From: JAAUTT01 sp963846585
Lineage (GTDB): Bacteria > Bacteroidota > Bacteroidia > Bacteroidales > JAAUTT01
Direction of reading: 5' to 3'
NCBI GenBank assembly: GCA_963846585.1
Contig: CAWJWO010000007.1
Span: forward strand, 372,001-436,000
DNA: 64,000 nt
In this document: positions 50,927 to 59,967 of the stretch, piece by piece
Layout: each line of letters starts with the position of its first letter
Position numbering within the stretch: position 1 is the first letter of the stretch
The notes under the pieces: model-generated
Told to the model about the DNA's origin: nothing
Database searches by the model: none
Seen by the model: only the letters and a program-made list of their open reading frames with translations
Program-made: the position numbers and the translations under genes

Positions 50927-52212
50927 TTATTTGATGATTTTTATAAGGAAATAATTTTTCTTTCCTTTCTGCACCAATATATATTTATTATTCAGAAGAA
51001 ATTTACTATCTATTTTGATTTCAATATTTTCAATTTTAGATTTATTAATACTTACACCACCTGCCAGGACGGTTTTACGTGCTTCGCTTTTACTTGGAAA
51101 AACACCTGTATCGGCTAAAAATGTAACCAAATCCAATTCATTGTTCAGGTTTGCCAAATTATAAATGAAGGTTGGCACACCTTCAAACACCTCGAGTAAT
51201 TGAACTTCACTCAGGCTCTTCAGGACTTCTGTTGTAGCATTTCCAAACAAAATTTCAGAGGCCTTTTTTGCAAATTCATACTCCTGCACACCATGTACAA
51301 AAGATGTAACTTCCTTCGCAAGCCGCAATTGAAGCAAACGTAAATGGGGCATACGATTATGTTCAGAAATCAATTCTTCAATTTTTTCTTCAGGCAACCG
51401 TGTAAATATTTTAATCCATTGATTAGCATCATCATCAGAGGCATTTATCCAAAACTGATAAAATTGATAAGGCGAAGTCTTGTGAGGATCGAGCCAAACA
51501 TTACCCTTCTCTGTTTTGCCAAATTTGCCTCCATCGCTCCTTTTTATGAGAGGACAGGTGAATGCAAATGCTTCCCCCCTGTTTTACGGCGAATAAGTTC
51601 GGTGCCTGTAATAATATTACCCCATTGATCGCTCCCGCCAAGCTGCAATTTGCAGTTCATATTAGTAAATAACCAGTAAAAATCGTATCCCTGAATTAAT
51701 TGATATGAAAATTCTGTGAAACTTATTCCGTTTTCACTTTCCAGCCGTTTCTTTACACTTTCTTTGCTCAACATGTAATTAACGCTCATGTTCTTTCCTA
51801 TATCACGAATAAAATCGAGGAAATTCATAGAGCGAAACCATTCGTAATTATTTGTTAACACGGCTGAGTTTTTAAGTTCAGGATCAAAATTGAGGTACTT
51901 TTCCAATTGTTTTTTAATACATTTTACATTTTCATTAAGAACCTCTTCACTTAAAAGATTGCGTTCTTCACTTTTACCTGAAGGATCGCCGACCATTCCG
52001 GTTGCCCCTCCAACGAGTGCAATTGGCTTATGACCGGCATCCTGTAAATGAACTAATAGCAAAATAGGGACTAAACTGCCAATATGGAGACTATCAGATG
52101 AAGGATCAAATCCGACATACAATGTAGTCATTTCTTTATTTAATTGTTCTTCGGTACCTGGCATGATATCCTGTATCATACCTCTCCATTTTAATTCTTC
52201 AATTATATTCAC
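50927..52212 (-). CDS. tyrS: Tyrosyl-tRNA synthetase with a homopolymer frameshift
   Basis: The N-terminal part (52212 to 51544) has the TyrRS fold: LYVGFDPSSDSLHIGSLVPI (HIGH-like) and YQLIQGYDFYWL. Continuation in another frame from about 51575 supplies the KFGKTEKG (KMSKS-like) loop and the C-terminal S4-like domain ends at 50927. The shift falls in a run of six C (plus strand) where restoring a seventh gives RRKTGGEAFAFTCPLI. As tyrS is essential and the rest is intact, a sequencing error is the most likely cause, unless another tyrS exists. The corrected protein is about 428 residues. Confidence 0.88.
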
Positions 52213-52262
52213 CGTAATATATTTGATAGTAGTCAGCCGACTGTTTAATTGTAATTAGTATG

Positions 52263-52395
52263 TATTAATAGAACCAGTAGCCAAGAGCCAGGAACCAAGA
52301 CTTTTTATCTGTCTTATGTCTTCTTTTATCTTTTTTCTCTTTTTTTCTCTGTCCTCTGTCCTTTCTGTCTTCTGTCTTCTGTCTTCTTTTATTTT
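52263..52395. repeat. RGARCCA and TTCTGTC heptamer tract
   Basis: Four RGARCCA-type heptamers (52263-52297) are followed by TCTTCTTTT and TCTGTCC/TTCTGTC units (52300-52390). There is no inverted RGARCCA partner at the right side of this gap. Confidence 0.75.
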
Positions 52396-52412
52396 CGCGT
52401 CAAATATAAAAA

Positions 52413-52928
52413 TTATCTTGTTTTATTTAACAGGCCTTTTTTAATTTCTTCGAAATGTATGTGAGGGAAAATAGCCGGTGCAATTTTACCGATAGGCTTA
52501 TATAAATATGACTTATTAATATCGGGCAAAGTAATGAATTTATGTTTTGTATCTGATTTATCAATTATTAGTATGCAAATACTTAAAATAAATGCCATTT
52601 TCAGAATTCCGAATATAATCCCTCCCACCCTGTTAAACTTGCCTATTAAAGTTTCATGAATAACTGAAGTTATTATTATGCCAATAAAATGAACAATTAT
52701 AAGTACCAGGATAAAAATAATTGTAAAAGAAACTATCGGAATCATCTTCCCTGTAATAGAGTAATGAGAGAATAAAAAACCATTAATCAGGCATGAAAAA
52801 TGAATACCTGCCCAAACCGCCAACACTAAGGCAACAAGGGTTAAACTTTGAATTACAAATCCTTTAATAAACCCGTTGATGGCACCCCAAAGTAAAACCA
52901 ATACTATAATAATATCGATCGTATTCAT
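52413..52928 (-). CDS. CvpA family membrane protein
   Basis: The 171-residue protein starts with IDIIIVLVLLWGAINGFIKGFVI, the CvpA pattern with a GxxxGFxKG core. It has four membrane helices and a short C-terminal tail. In enterics the family is needed for colicin V production and envelope stress tolerance; its molecular action is unclear. It directly follows xth (8 bp) on the same strand. Confidence 0.85.
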   Translation of the reverse strand: MNTIDIIIVLVLLWGAINGFIKGFVIQSLTLVALVLAVWAGIHFSCLINGFLFSHYSITGKMIPIVSFTIIFILVLIIVHFIGIIITSVIHETLIGKFNRVGGIIFGILKMAFILSICILIIDKSDTKHKFITLPDINKSYLYKPIGKIAPAIFPHIHFEEIKKGLLNKTR

Positions 52929-52936
52929 TTATTAAT

Positions 52937-53707
52937 TTAAAAGTCGATTTCGACAGATACAGGACAATGATCCGAATGAATGGCATCTGACAATATTCCT
53001 GCCGATTTAAGTTTGCCGGTTAAAGATTCAGATATTAAATGATAATCAATTCTCCAACCCAGGTTTTTTGCCCTTGCCTGAGCCCTGTATGTCCACCAGG
53101 AATATTGTCGCGGTTGATTATTAAAAACCCTGAATGAATCAACGAATCCCATATTAAGTGTTCGATCAATCCATGCACGCTCTTCAGGTAAAAATCCGGA
53201 CATAGTTTGATGTTTGGCCGGAAAATTAATGTCAATATCTTTATGTGCAATGTTAAAATCGCCTGAAATAATCAGGTTAGGCCTTTCCTTTAACAGGTCT
53301 CTGATATAGGCTGAAAAGAATTCAAGAAATTTCATTTTAAATGATTGCCTTATTTCGCCGGTGGTGCCTGATGGAAAATAAGCCGTAACATGAGTAATAT
53401 TGCCAAAATCCGCACGTATTGCCCTACCCTCACTGTCATAATCCTTATTGCCCAAACCATATTTTATTGAATCAGGCTTAATTTTAGTAAACAATGCCGT
53501 CCCGCTATATCCTTTTTTTTCAGCCGGGTACCAATAATGATGATAACCTGCCTTTTCAACAAAAGACAAATCGATTTGTTCCGGAGATGCTTTTATTTCC
53601 TGGAGGCATATGATGTCAGGTTTTGTTTCGGCAAGCCATTTATCGAAACCTTTATTAATTGCTGCACGTAAACCGTTAACATTATATGAAAATAATTTTA
53701 CTATCAT
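52937..53707 (-). CDS. xth: Exodeoxyribonuclease III
   Basis: The 256-residue enzyme carries the EEP nuclease motifs: SYNVNGLRAA, LQEIKA, ISGDFNIAHKDID, and the C-terminal SDHCPVSVEI. It is an apurinic/apyrimidinic endonuclease and 3'-5' exonuclease in base-excision repair. Length and motif order are normal for the ExoA/Xth family. It is read just upstream of cvpA on the same strand; a TTAGTTG heptamer tract lies immediately upstream of its start. Confidence 0.93.
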   Translation of the reverse strand: MIVKLFSYNVNGLRAAINKGFDKWLAETKPDIICLQEIKASPEQIDLSFVEKAGYHHYWYPAEKKGYSGTALFTKIKPDSIKYGLGNKDYDSEGRAIRADFGNITHVTAYFPSGTTGEIRQSFKMKFLEFFSAYIRDLLKERPNLIISGDFNIAHKDIDINFPAKHQTMSGFLPEERAWIDRTLNMGFVDSFRVFNNQPRQYSWWTYRAQARAKNLGWRIDYHLISESLTGKLKSAGILSDAIHSDHCPVSVEIDF

Positions 53708-53745
53708 CTTAGTTGCTGGTTGTTAGTTGTTAGTTGTTAGTTGTT
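53704..53745. repeat. TTAGTTG heptamer tract
   Basis: About five TTAGTTG/CTGGTTG units lie immediately upstream of the xth start, in the divergent region with rsgA. Confidence 0.8.
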
Positions 53746-53809
53746 ATTCGAATTAACCTTGCTAAAATAGATAAAATTATTATTAATATTGATACATAAA
53801 TAAGCGCAA

Positions 53810-54733
53810 TTGCAAAAAGGATTAGTTTTAAAATCGACCGGCAGCAGTTACATCGTTAAAACAGACGAAGGTATAATTATCCCATGTTCAATAAAGGGGA
53901 AATTGAGAACATTCGGATTTAAAAGTACTAATCCGGTTTCAGTAGGCGATTGGGTTTTAGTTGAATATACCGGTGCAATTACAGGCACTATAGTAGATAT
54001 ATTTGACCGGAAAAATTATTTAATAAGAAAATCGACAAATCTTTCAAAACAGACACACATTATAGCAGCCAATATAGACAAGGCATTTTTAATAATTACT
54101 CTGGCACACCCTGAGACATCCTTTGAATTTATCGATCGTTTTCTTGTAGTTGCAGAAGCTTATCAAATTCCGGTAATCATTGTAATTAACAAAGTTGATC
54201 TCTATTTTGGCAAACTGGAAGGATTAATCCGCGAAACCCACGATATTTATGAACGGGTCGGATACAAGGTAATTGATACTTCAATAGTTAATAAATTAAA
54301 TCTTGATTTACTATATGAATATTTACAAAATAATGTAAGTGTATTATCCGGATATTCGGGTGTTGGCAAATCGTCAATAATTAATGCCATTTGTCCTGAA
54401 ATGAATAGAAAAACAGGTGTTATATCTAATTTTCATCAAAAAGGAAAACACACTACCACATTTACTGAAATGATTGAATTAAACGGAGGGGGTTATATAA
54501 TCGATACCCCTGGAATAAAAGGCTTTGGTATTTTAACCATCGACAGAAAAGAAATATTTCACCATTTCCCTGAAATTTTCAAAATATCTTCATCGTGCCA
54601 GTATCACAATTGTCTTCATTTAGAGGAACCAAATTGTGCAGTAAAGTATGCCGTTGAAAACATGCTTATAAGCAAAAGCAGATATGCCAGTTATTTAAGC
54701 ATTATGGAAGATTTGAATTCAAAATACCGTTGA
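53810..54733 (+). CDS. rsgA: Ribosome small-subunit-dependent GTPase A
   Basis: The 307-residue protein is a circularly permuted GTPase: an OB domain (residues 1-70), G4 NKVD, then GYSGVGKSSIINAI (G1), DTPGIKGFG (G3), and a C-terminal zinc-binding part with CQYHNCLHLEEPNC. It assists late 30S subunit assembly. The first codon is TTG at 53810; no nearby ATG fits the conserved N-terminal strand. It is followed after 34 bp by the hybrid kinase gene on the same strand. Confidence 0.92.
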   Translation: MQKGLVLKSTGSSYIVKTDEGIIIPCSIKGKLRTFGFKSTNPVSVGDWVLVEYTGAITGTIVDIFDRKNYLIRKSTNLSKQTHIIAANIDKAFLIITLAHPETSFEFIDRFLVVAEAYQIPVIIVINKVDLYFGKLEGLIRETHDIYERVGYKVIDTSIVNKLNLDLLYEYLQNNVSVLSGYSGVGKSSIINAICPEMNRKTGVISNFHQKGKHTTTFTEMIELNGGGYIIDTPGIKGFGILTIDRKEIFHHFPEIFKISSSCQYHNCLHLEEPNCAVKYAVENMLISKSRYASYLSIMEDLNSKYR

Positions 54734-54767
54734 TTTTATTAAATTTGTGATAAGAAACCTTTAATTA

Positions 54768-57590
54768 ATGAAAAAAATTTACCTGATTTTTATTTCATTT
54801 GCAGTAGCAATAATTTCTGTCCAATTAGTTATTTTTCAAATTGTAACGACATTACAAGTTAATAAATCAAAAAATCAAAATATTAATCAGGGCAATAATT
54901 GTATTACCCGGCTTGATAATATAAATAAGGATTTTGAAAGTCAAATCCTAAAGATTGTATTATCCGATTACACCAGGACTATTTTGGAGGAACAGGGAAA
55001 AAATGAAGTTTCGATTGAAAGCCTGAAGATTTTATTTGCTTCCTTTCCAAATTTAATATCGGATATTTCTATCTATGATTTAGATAATCACTCCTTTAGT
55101 TTGGATAAAGATAAAGATAGCTATATCCATAATTTTTATACTACTCATATTCAACGTCAATTAATTGACAAACAAACATTAAGCTTTGAAAATGATCAGT
55201 ATCTATTAAGTTATCCTGTTTTTTACAATAAACATTTAGCAGCTAATTTAGTCGTAAGTTTAAATTTTAATGCCTTTTTTGAGTCGGAACTGCAATATTT
55301 TCACTCCGAACCTTTCAGTTTTCAATGGATTTACGATGAAACCGGTAAATTGATATTTTCAAATTTACATAGCCAGATTAAAGATACAAATTTCTTAACA
55401 CAAAGATTATCTGATAAATCATTAAATATTATTAATAATAAACTTGAAACAACAACTGGTACAATAAACTTAATAACTGCTTTATATAAATTTAAATTTG
55501 CAAATAAAACCTTTAATATTGCATTCTCTTCTGACCGAAAGATGATAACCCGGCCCCTGTTTTGGCGTGGATTTATAATTTTCTTTATAGTTATTCTTTT
55601 AATTTCTGCCCTGTTGTTTATTATTAATAAAGTTATACAAGAAAAAGAAATTCAAAATCAGAAATCGCTTCAAGCCGAATCAAAACTTATGAAGATTTTC
55701 GATTCTATCCCTATAGGGGTAATGATCCTTGACCAGGATAAAACAATAAAACTTATCAATCGTACCGCATCTGAACTATTATTTGGAAAAAATAAATCAG
55801 AAGCAATAGGCCGGAATGTTTCTGAAATTATAATTCAGCAACATTTCTGGAATAAGGGTAAAACTGATACTGCATTTGATACCAGTCATTTTTATGTATT
55901 TGAAAAAGAAGGATCAGAAATTACTATTTATAAAAAAGAAATTCCATTAAATATAAACGAAGAACAATTAATTATAGATGCATTTATTGATGTAACGCCA
56001 ATTGAAAAGGCCCGTAAATTAGAAGCTGCTGCAAACCTTGCTAAAAGTGATTTTTTAGCTAAAATGAGCCATGAAATAAGGACTCCTATGAATGGAATAG
56101 TTGGTATGGCCGATGCATTGATCAGGCAAAAGCTCACTGCTGAACAAAATGAATTTGCCGAAATAATAAAAAAGTCTTCGGATTTGTTACTAACTATTAT
56201 AAGCGACATTCTTGACTTTTCTAAAGTTGAGGCTGGTAAAATGATGCTTGAGGAAATTCCATTTCAAATTTCGGACGAAATTAACCTGGTAAGGGAGTTG
56301 TTTAAGCCATTAGCTGAGCACAAGCGATTGAAAATTATAACACAAATTGCTCCTGAAGTACCAAATAATATTATTGGGGATCCGTTCAGGCTTCGACAGG
56401 TTACTACAAACCTGATGAGCAATGCAATAAAATTTACTCAGGAAGGTGAAATCCAAATTAAAATTGAATTGCTTGAATCCTATTCAGGACACCTTACACT
56501 TCAGTTTACAATTGAAGATACCGGAATTGGAATTCCAAAAGAAAAAATCGATACCATTTTTTCATCATACAGCCAGGCTGAGGGAGCAACTACCCGTAAA
56601 TATGGAGGAACCGGCTTAGGGACTACAATAAGCAAACAACTGGTTGAATTAATGGGGGGTGAAATCTGGGTGGAAAGTCCTTCTTCTATTTCATCAAATC
56701 CTGCTTTTCCGGGTTCCAGATTCTCATTTACAATTGAAGCATACTCAAATGAAAGGCTCCCTAAAAATATTGATTTTAATAATATTCAGGAATATTCACA
56801 GATAAATGCTCTGATTATTGTTGCATCTTCAAAAGATAATGAACCTATCTTTACCTATTTTGATAATTTCGGCATAAGGTATGAAAAATATGAGTTGCTT
56901 CAGCTAACAACTGATTTATTAATAAATAAACTAAAAATAGAAAGCGAAAAATTTCAATTACTTATTATAACTGATAATTTGAATTTTGATGGTTTTCGAA
57001 TTTCTAAAATATTAAGTGATAAAGATTTGTTAAACAGATTTTTATGTATACTTATCAGCAGTAATGATATAATAGGTAATTATATCCGTTCAAGACGGCT
57101 GGGCATTGACTATTATCTTATAAAACCATACGAATCCTCTGAAATATTCGATCTTATTCAAAATAATTTTAAATCAATTGAACCTGATGCAAGCATACCG
57201 GCAAAACTGAGCAAAATTCGCAAATCGATTAATATTTTGGTAGCAGAAGATAATATGATTAATCAAAAAGTTGCTAAAACAATATTTAAAAACCTGGGTT
57301 ATGAAATAGAATTGGTTTCTAACGGGGTTGAAGCAGTTGAGGAGGCTATGACACGAAATTATGACATAGTATTTATGGATATTATGATGCCGGAAAAAGA
57401 TGGAGTTCAAGCCACAAAGGAATTAAGATTGCAAGGCTTTAAAGCACCCATTATTGCCATGACTGCTAATGCTACCAAGGAAGGAAAGAATAAGGCTATT
57501 TCTTTTGGCATGGATGGTTATATAACCAAGCCTACAAAGATGGAAGCTATTAAAAAGATATTGATAAAATACTTCTCAGAACCTATTTAG
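54768..57590 (+). CDS. Hybrid sensor histidine kinase with two receiver-like domains
   Basis: The 940-residue protein has an N-terminal membrane helix, an extracytoplasmic sensor (residues 30-260), a second membrane helix (about 268-288), a PAS domain (residues 305-415), HisKA with MSHEIRTPMNG (His phosphoacceptor), HATPase_c (IEDTGIGIP, GGTGLGTTIS) and a receiver with VFMDIMMPE (phosphoacceptor Asp). Between kinase and final receiver (about residues 670-800) is a divergent receiver-like domain. No DNA-binding output is attached, so signal output goes to an unlinked partner. The GIY-YIG element copy 2 begins 85 bp downstream. Confidence 0.88.
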   Translation: MKKIYLIFISFAVAIISVQLVIFQIVTTLQVNKSKNQNINQGNNCITRLDNINKDFESQILKIVLSDYTRTILEEQGKNEVSIESLKILFASFPNLISDISIYDLDNHSFSLDKDKDSYIHNFYTTHIQRQLIDKQTLSFENDQYLLSYPVFYNKHLAANLVVSLNFNAFFESELQYFHSEPFSFQWIYDETGKLIFSNLHSQIKDTNFLTQRLSDKSLNIINNKLETTTGTINLITALYKFKFANKTFNIAFSSDRKMITRPLFWRGFIIFFIVILLISALLFIINKVIQEKEIQNQKSLQAESKLMKIFDSIPIGVMILDQDKTIKLINRTASELLFGKNKSEAIGRNVSEIIIQQHFWNKGKTDTAFDTSHFYVFEKEGSEITIYKKEIPLNINEEQLIIDAFIDVTPIEKARKLEAAANLAKSDFLAKMSHEIRTPMNGIVGMADALIRQKLTAEQNEFAEIIKKSSDLLLTIISDILDFSKVEAGKMMLEEIPFQISDEINLVRELFKPLAEHKRLKIITQIAPEVPNNIIGDPFRLRQVTTNLMSNAIKFTQEGEIQIKIELLESYSGHLTLQFTIEDTGIGIPKEKIDTIFSSYSQAEGATTRKYGGTGLGTTISKQLVELMGGEIWVESPSSISSNPAFPGSRFSFTIEAYSNERLPKNIDFNNIQEYSQINALIIVASSKDNEPIFTYFDNFGIRYEKYELLQLTTDLLINKLKIESEKFQLLIITDNLNFDGFRISKILSDKDLLNRFLCILISSNDIIGNYIRSRRLGIDYYLIKPYESSEIFDLIQNNFKSIEPDASIPAKLSKIRKSINILVAEDNMINQKVAKTIFKNLGYEIELVSNGVEAVEEAMTRNYDIVFMDIMMPEKDGVQATKELRLQGFKAPIIAMTANATKEGKNKAISFGMDGYITKPTKMEAIKKILIKYFSEPI

Positions 57591-57689
57591 TTTAAATTCG
57601 ATATAGCATTAAATTTGATTTTACTAATATCAAAATCACCTTAAAAAAAAGCATAATCATCATATTTACAATTATTTAACCCCAGCCCC

Positions 57690-57805
57690 TTAAAAAGGGG
57701 CTATAACTGTACTTTAATTAATGCTAAATTTCCCAAAAAAGAAAATTAAAAATAACTTATGTTCACTAATGTCTGATCAGAATACAAGTTATAGCCCCTT
57801 TTTAA
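57690..57805. repeat. Small palindromic insert in the left end of element copy 2
   Basis: A perfect 19-bp inverted repeat (57690-57708 and 57787-57805, TTAAAAAGGGGCTATAACT on the left) encloses about 78 bp without a gene. It sits inside the left terminal repeat of the GIY-YIG element and is absent from copy 1, so it looks like a MITE-like insertion. Confidence 0.8.
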
Positions 57806-57896
57806 GGCATAGCCGTCAGGTTAACGCTTGTAAAATGCTTATATACAATTATAATACTTTATTTGAGATTTCTCGCTTCGCTCGAAATGACTGTCG

Positions 57897-58385
57897 TTAT
57901 TGGTCAGAGAGCTGGAGGTGAAGAGAGTGCGGCTTTGCCGCACTCTCTTCACCTCCAGCAACGCCACAATTCTGCTGGTCGTCATTCCGACCGCAGGGAG
58001 GAATCTCTTTAATTGGTTGTAATTCATTGACTATGTCCGAAACATGTTGAGAAAATGATTTATTATTCCGAACAAAGCCACGCTCTGTTACCAGCACTTT
58101 CCATTCGGGGTTCTTTTTGTTTATATTGAGTTTTCTCGCGTCGCTCGAAATAAACTTTTGACGGTTCCACTTTTTTAATTCTTTTTCTCTTTGTATTGCC
58201 AAATCAAAATATTGAAATTCTTCGTGATAAATACAGTATTCAATATTGTACTTATCTGTAAAAGTGTCATTTATCAAATGATTTTTATGCTCATGTATTC
58301 TTCTGCATAAATTGTTTGTAACCCCAATATATAAAGTTGTTTTGTTCTTATTGGTCATAATATATACAAATCCAGTCGTTGACAT
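57897..58385 (-). CDS. GIY-YIG (URI-type) nuclease in element copy 2
   Basis: The 162-residue protein is the same as the one in copy 1 apart from three substitutions (Ala to Val near residue 103, Asn to Lys and Pro to Gln near the C-terminus). All catalytic-core positions are identical. Two of the three substitutions lie in the C-terminal tail encoded by the hairpin; the hairpin stem stays perfect through a compensatory change. This suggests the tail is not under strong protein-level selection. Confidence 0.85.
   Translation of the reverse strand: MSTTGFVYIMTNKNKTTLYIGVTNNLCRRIHEHKNHLINDTFTDKYNIEYCIYHEEFQYFDLAIQREKELKKWNRQKFISSDARKLNINKKNPEWKVLVTERGFVRNNKSFSQHVSDIVNELQPIKEIPPCGRNDDQQNCGVAGGEESAAKPHSLHLQLSDQ
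57911..57959. repeat. Perfect 22-bp hairpin inside element copy 2
   Basis: The arms 57911-57932 and 57938-57959 are perfectly complementary with a 5-nt loop. Compared with copy 1, T at 57913 pairs with A at 57957 where copy 1 has G and C. Confidence 0.9.
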
Positions 58386-58538
58386 ACGCTCTTAATTACA
58401 CTAATATTTTATTACATTTACACTAAATATCTATCATTCTGCTCTATATAGACATTAACCTGACGGCTATGCTTTTTAAGGGGTTGGGGTTAAGTATTAC
58501 AATATAAAAACATATTACTTAAATCAAATTGACGTTAT

Positions 58539-59783
58539 TTATTGTTTGTTGGGAACAATTTTATATAATTTGTCGGATCGACGGATATGCTCATCAATTT
58601 GCATAGAAAACCTGTCACCTTTAACAGCTTCATTTACCGGTAATAAATTAACCCTGATTTCTTTAATTTGAGTTTCTATCAAACCTGTTGTGGGACCAGT
58701 GATTAATATTTCATCTCCAACACTAACCGAACCGGTTTCCACTAAAAATTCAGCAATATTCAAATCAGTAAAATAATTCATGCCTTTCCCAATATAAATT
58801 TTCTTTTTTGTAGCTTTTGAACCATATGAATCACTCCATTCATCAATTGTTTTACCCAGGTAATAGCCATCCCAAAAACCTCTGTTAAATACAGTTGACA
58901 AACGGTCTTTCCATTTAGCAATATTATCAGGGCTGTATGTCCCGTTATAAATAGCATTTACAGCTTCACTGTATGCTTCAACTACTGTTTTAACATAATC
59001 TGCCGGCCGGGCCCTGCCTTCAATTTTTAATACGCTAACGCCCGAATTTAATATTTGATCCAAAAACTCTATTGTACATAAATCTTTAGGGGACATAATA
59101 AAATGATTGTCAATTTCAAATTCGTTATTTGTTTCCTTATCAGTAACAATATAGGATCGGCGGCAAATCTGAAGACAATTGCCACAATTAGCTGATTTAT
59201 TATAACTGTGAAGACTCAGGTAGCATTTACCTGAAATTGCCATACACATGGCCCCGTGAATAAATAATTCAAGTTTTATATAATTACCGGATGGGCCTCG
59301 AACATCATCCTGATAAATAGCCTTATATATTACATTAATTTGTTCCAATGTAAGTTCCCTGGCTAATACAATTACATCTGCAAATTTTGAGAAAAATTTA
59401 ACCGCCTCAATATTGGAAATATTTTGCTGAGTGGAAATATGCACCTCAACACCAATGGAATTTGCATATTCAATCACCGAAATATCTGAACCGATAATAG
59501 CATCTATATGATTATCTTTTGCAGCGTCAACTAATTTTCGCATTAGTAAAAGGTCCTCATTATATATAACAGCGTTAAGGGTCATGTACGTTTTAACCTT
59601 ATGGGAATTGCAAAAATCAACTATTCCTGATAAATCGTTTAGGGAAAAATTAAGGGTTGATTTTGACCGCATATTTAATCTGTCAATGCCAAAATATACT
59701 GCATTTGCCCCTGACTTTACTGCAACTGCAAGGGACTCCCATGATCCAACGGGTGCCAGTATTTCTATATCTTCTCTCTTCAT
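58539..59783 (-). CDS. U32 family peptidase-like protein
   Basis: The 414-residue protein begins EDIEILAPVGSWESLAVAVKSGANAVYFG, and contains FIHGAMCMAISGKCYLS and the cysteine set NCGNCLQICRRSY, the signature of U32 proteins. The Cys residues may bind an iron-sulfur cluster. Several U32 proteins (RlhA, TrhP/YegQ) act in prephenate-dependent RNA hydroxylation rather than proteolysis, so that role is likely. An in-frame ATG 75 bp upstream (59858) starts in the intergenic heptamers and encodes VPGSWLLALGS. The ATG at 59783 is therefore preferred. Confidence 0.88.
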   Translation of the reverse strand: MKREDIEILAPVGSWESLAVAVKSGANAVYFGIDRLNMRSKSTLNFSLNDLSGIVDFCNSHKVKTYMTLNAVIYNEDLLLMRKLVDAAKDNHIDAIIGSDISVIEYANSIGVEVHISTQQNISNIEAVKFFSKFADVIVLARELTLEQINVIYKAIYQDDVRGPSGNYIKLELFIHGAMCMAISGKCYLSLHSYNKSANCGNCLQICRRSYIVTDKETNNEFEIDNHFIMSPKDLCTIEFLDQILNSGVSVLKIEGRARPADYVKTVVEAYSEAVNAIYNGTYSPDNIAKWKDRLSTVFNRGFWDGYYLGKTIDEWSDSYGSKATKKKIYIGKGMNYFTDLNIAEFLVETGSVSVGDEILITGPTTGLIETQIKEIRVNLLPVNEAVKGDRFSMQIDEHIRRSDKLYKIVPNKQ

Positions 59784-59802
59784 AAATAAATTAATAAAAT
59801 AG

Positions 59803-59966
59803 GATCCAAGAGCCAAGAGCCAGGAACCAGGAACCAAGACATGAAAATGTGATAACATGATAATCCTCTATTCTTTTATCTCTCTTCTTTCACCTTTCTT
59901 CTTTTTCACGTCCTTTTTCATGTCCCACGTCTCACGTCCCACGTCCTTTTTGTCCTGGTTCCTGGT
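59803..59966. repeat. Composite heptamer tract upstream of the U32 gene
   Basis: Five heptamers (GATCCAA, GAGCCAA, GAGCCAG, GAACCAG, GAACCAA; 59803-59838), then TCTCTTC/TTTCACC and CACGTCC heptamers (59876-59953), and a short inverted TGGTTCC pair ending GGTTCTA (59954-59966). The right end stops just short of the sensor kinase stop codon. Confidence 0.8.
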
Positions 59967-59967
59967 T

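Larger units (their letters stand above)
57676..58493. mobile_element. GIY-YIG element, copy 2 with a nested palindromic insert
   Basis: The right terminal repeat (58455-58493) is identical to that of copy 1. The left repeat begins at 57676 with TTAACCCC but is interrupted by about 115 bp and resumes at 57806. From there to 58493 it matches copy 1 with only about five substitutions. It holds one GIY-YIG gene and the 22-bp hairpin (57911-57959). The orientation equals that of copy 1, 26 kb away. The two ends again carry TTAA. Confidence 0.85.

Noticed and set aside
31557..58493. The two GIY-YIG elements as ends of one large composite transposon
   Set aside because: The interval includes tyrS, efp and other core genes, and each unit has its own complete inverted ends, so two independent insertions are simpler.
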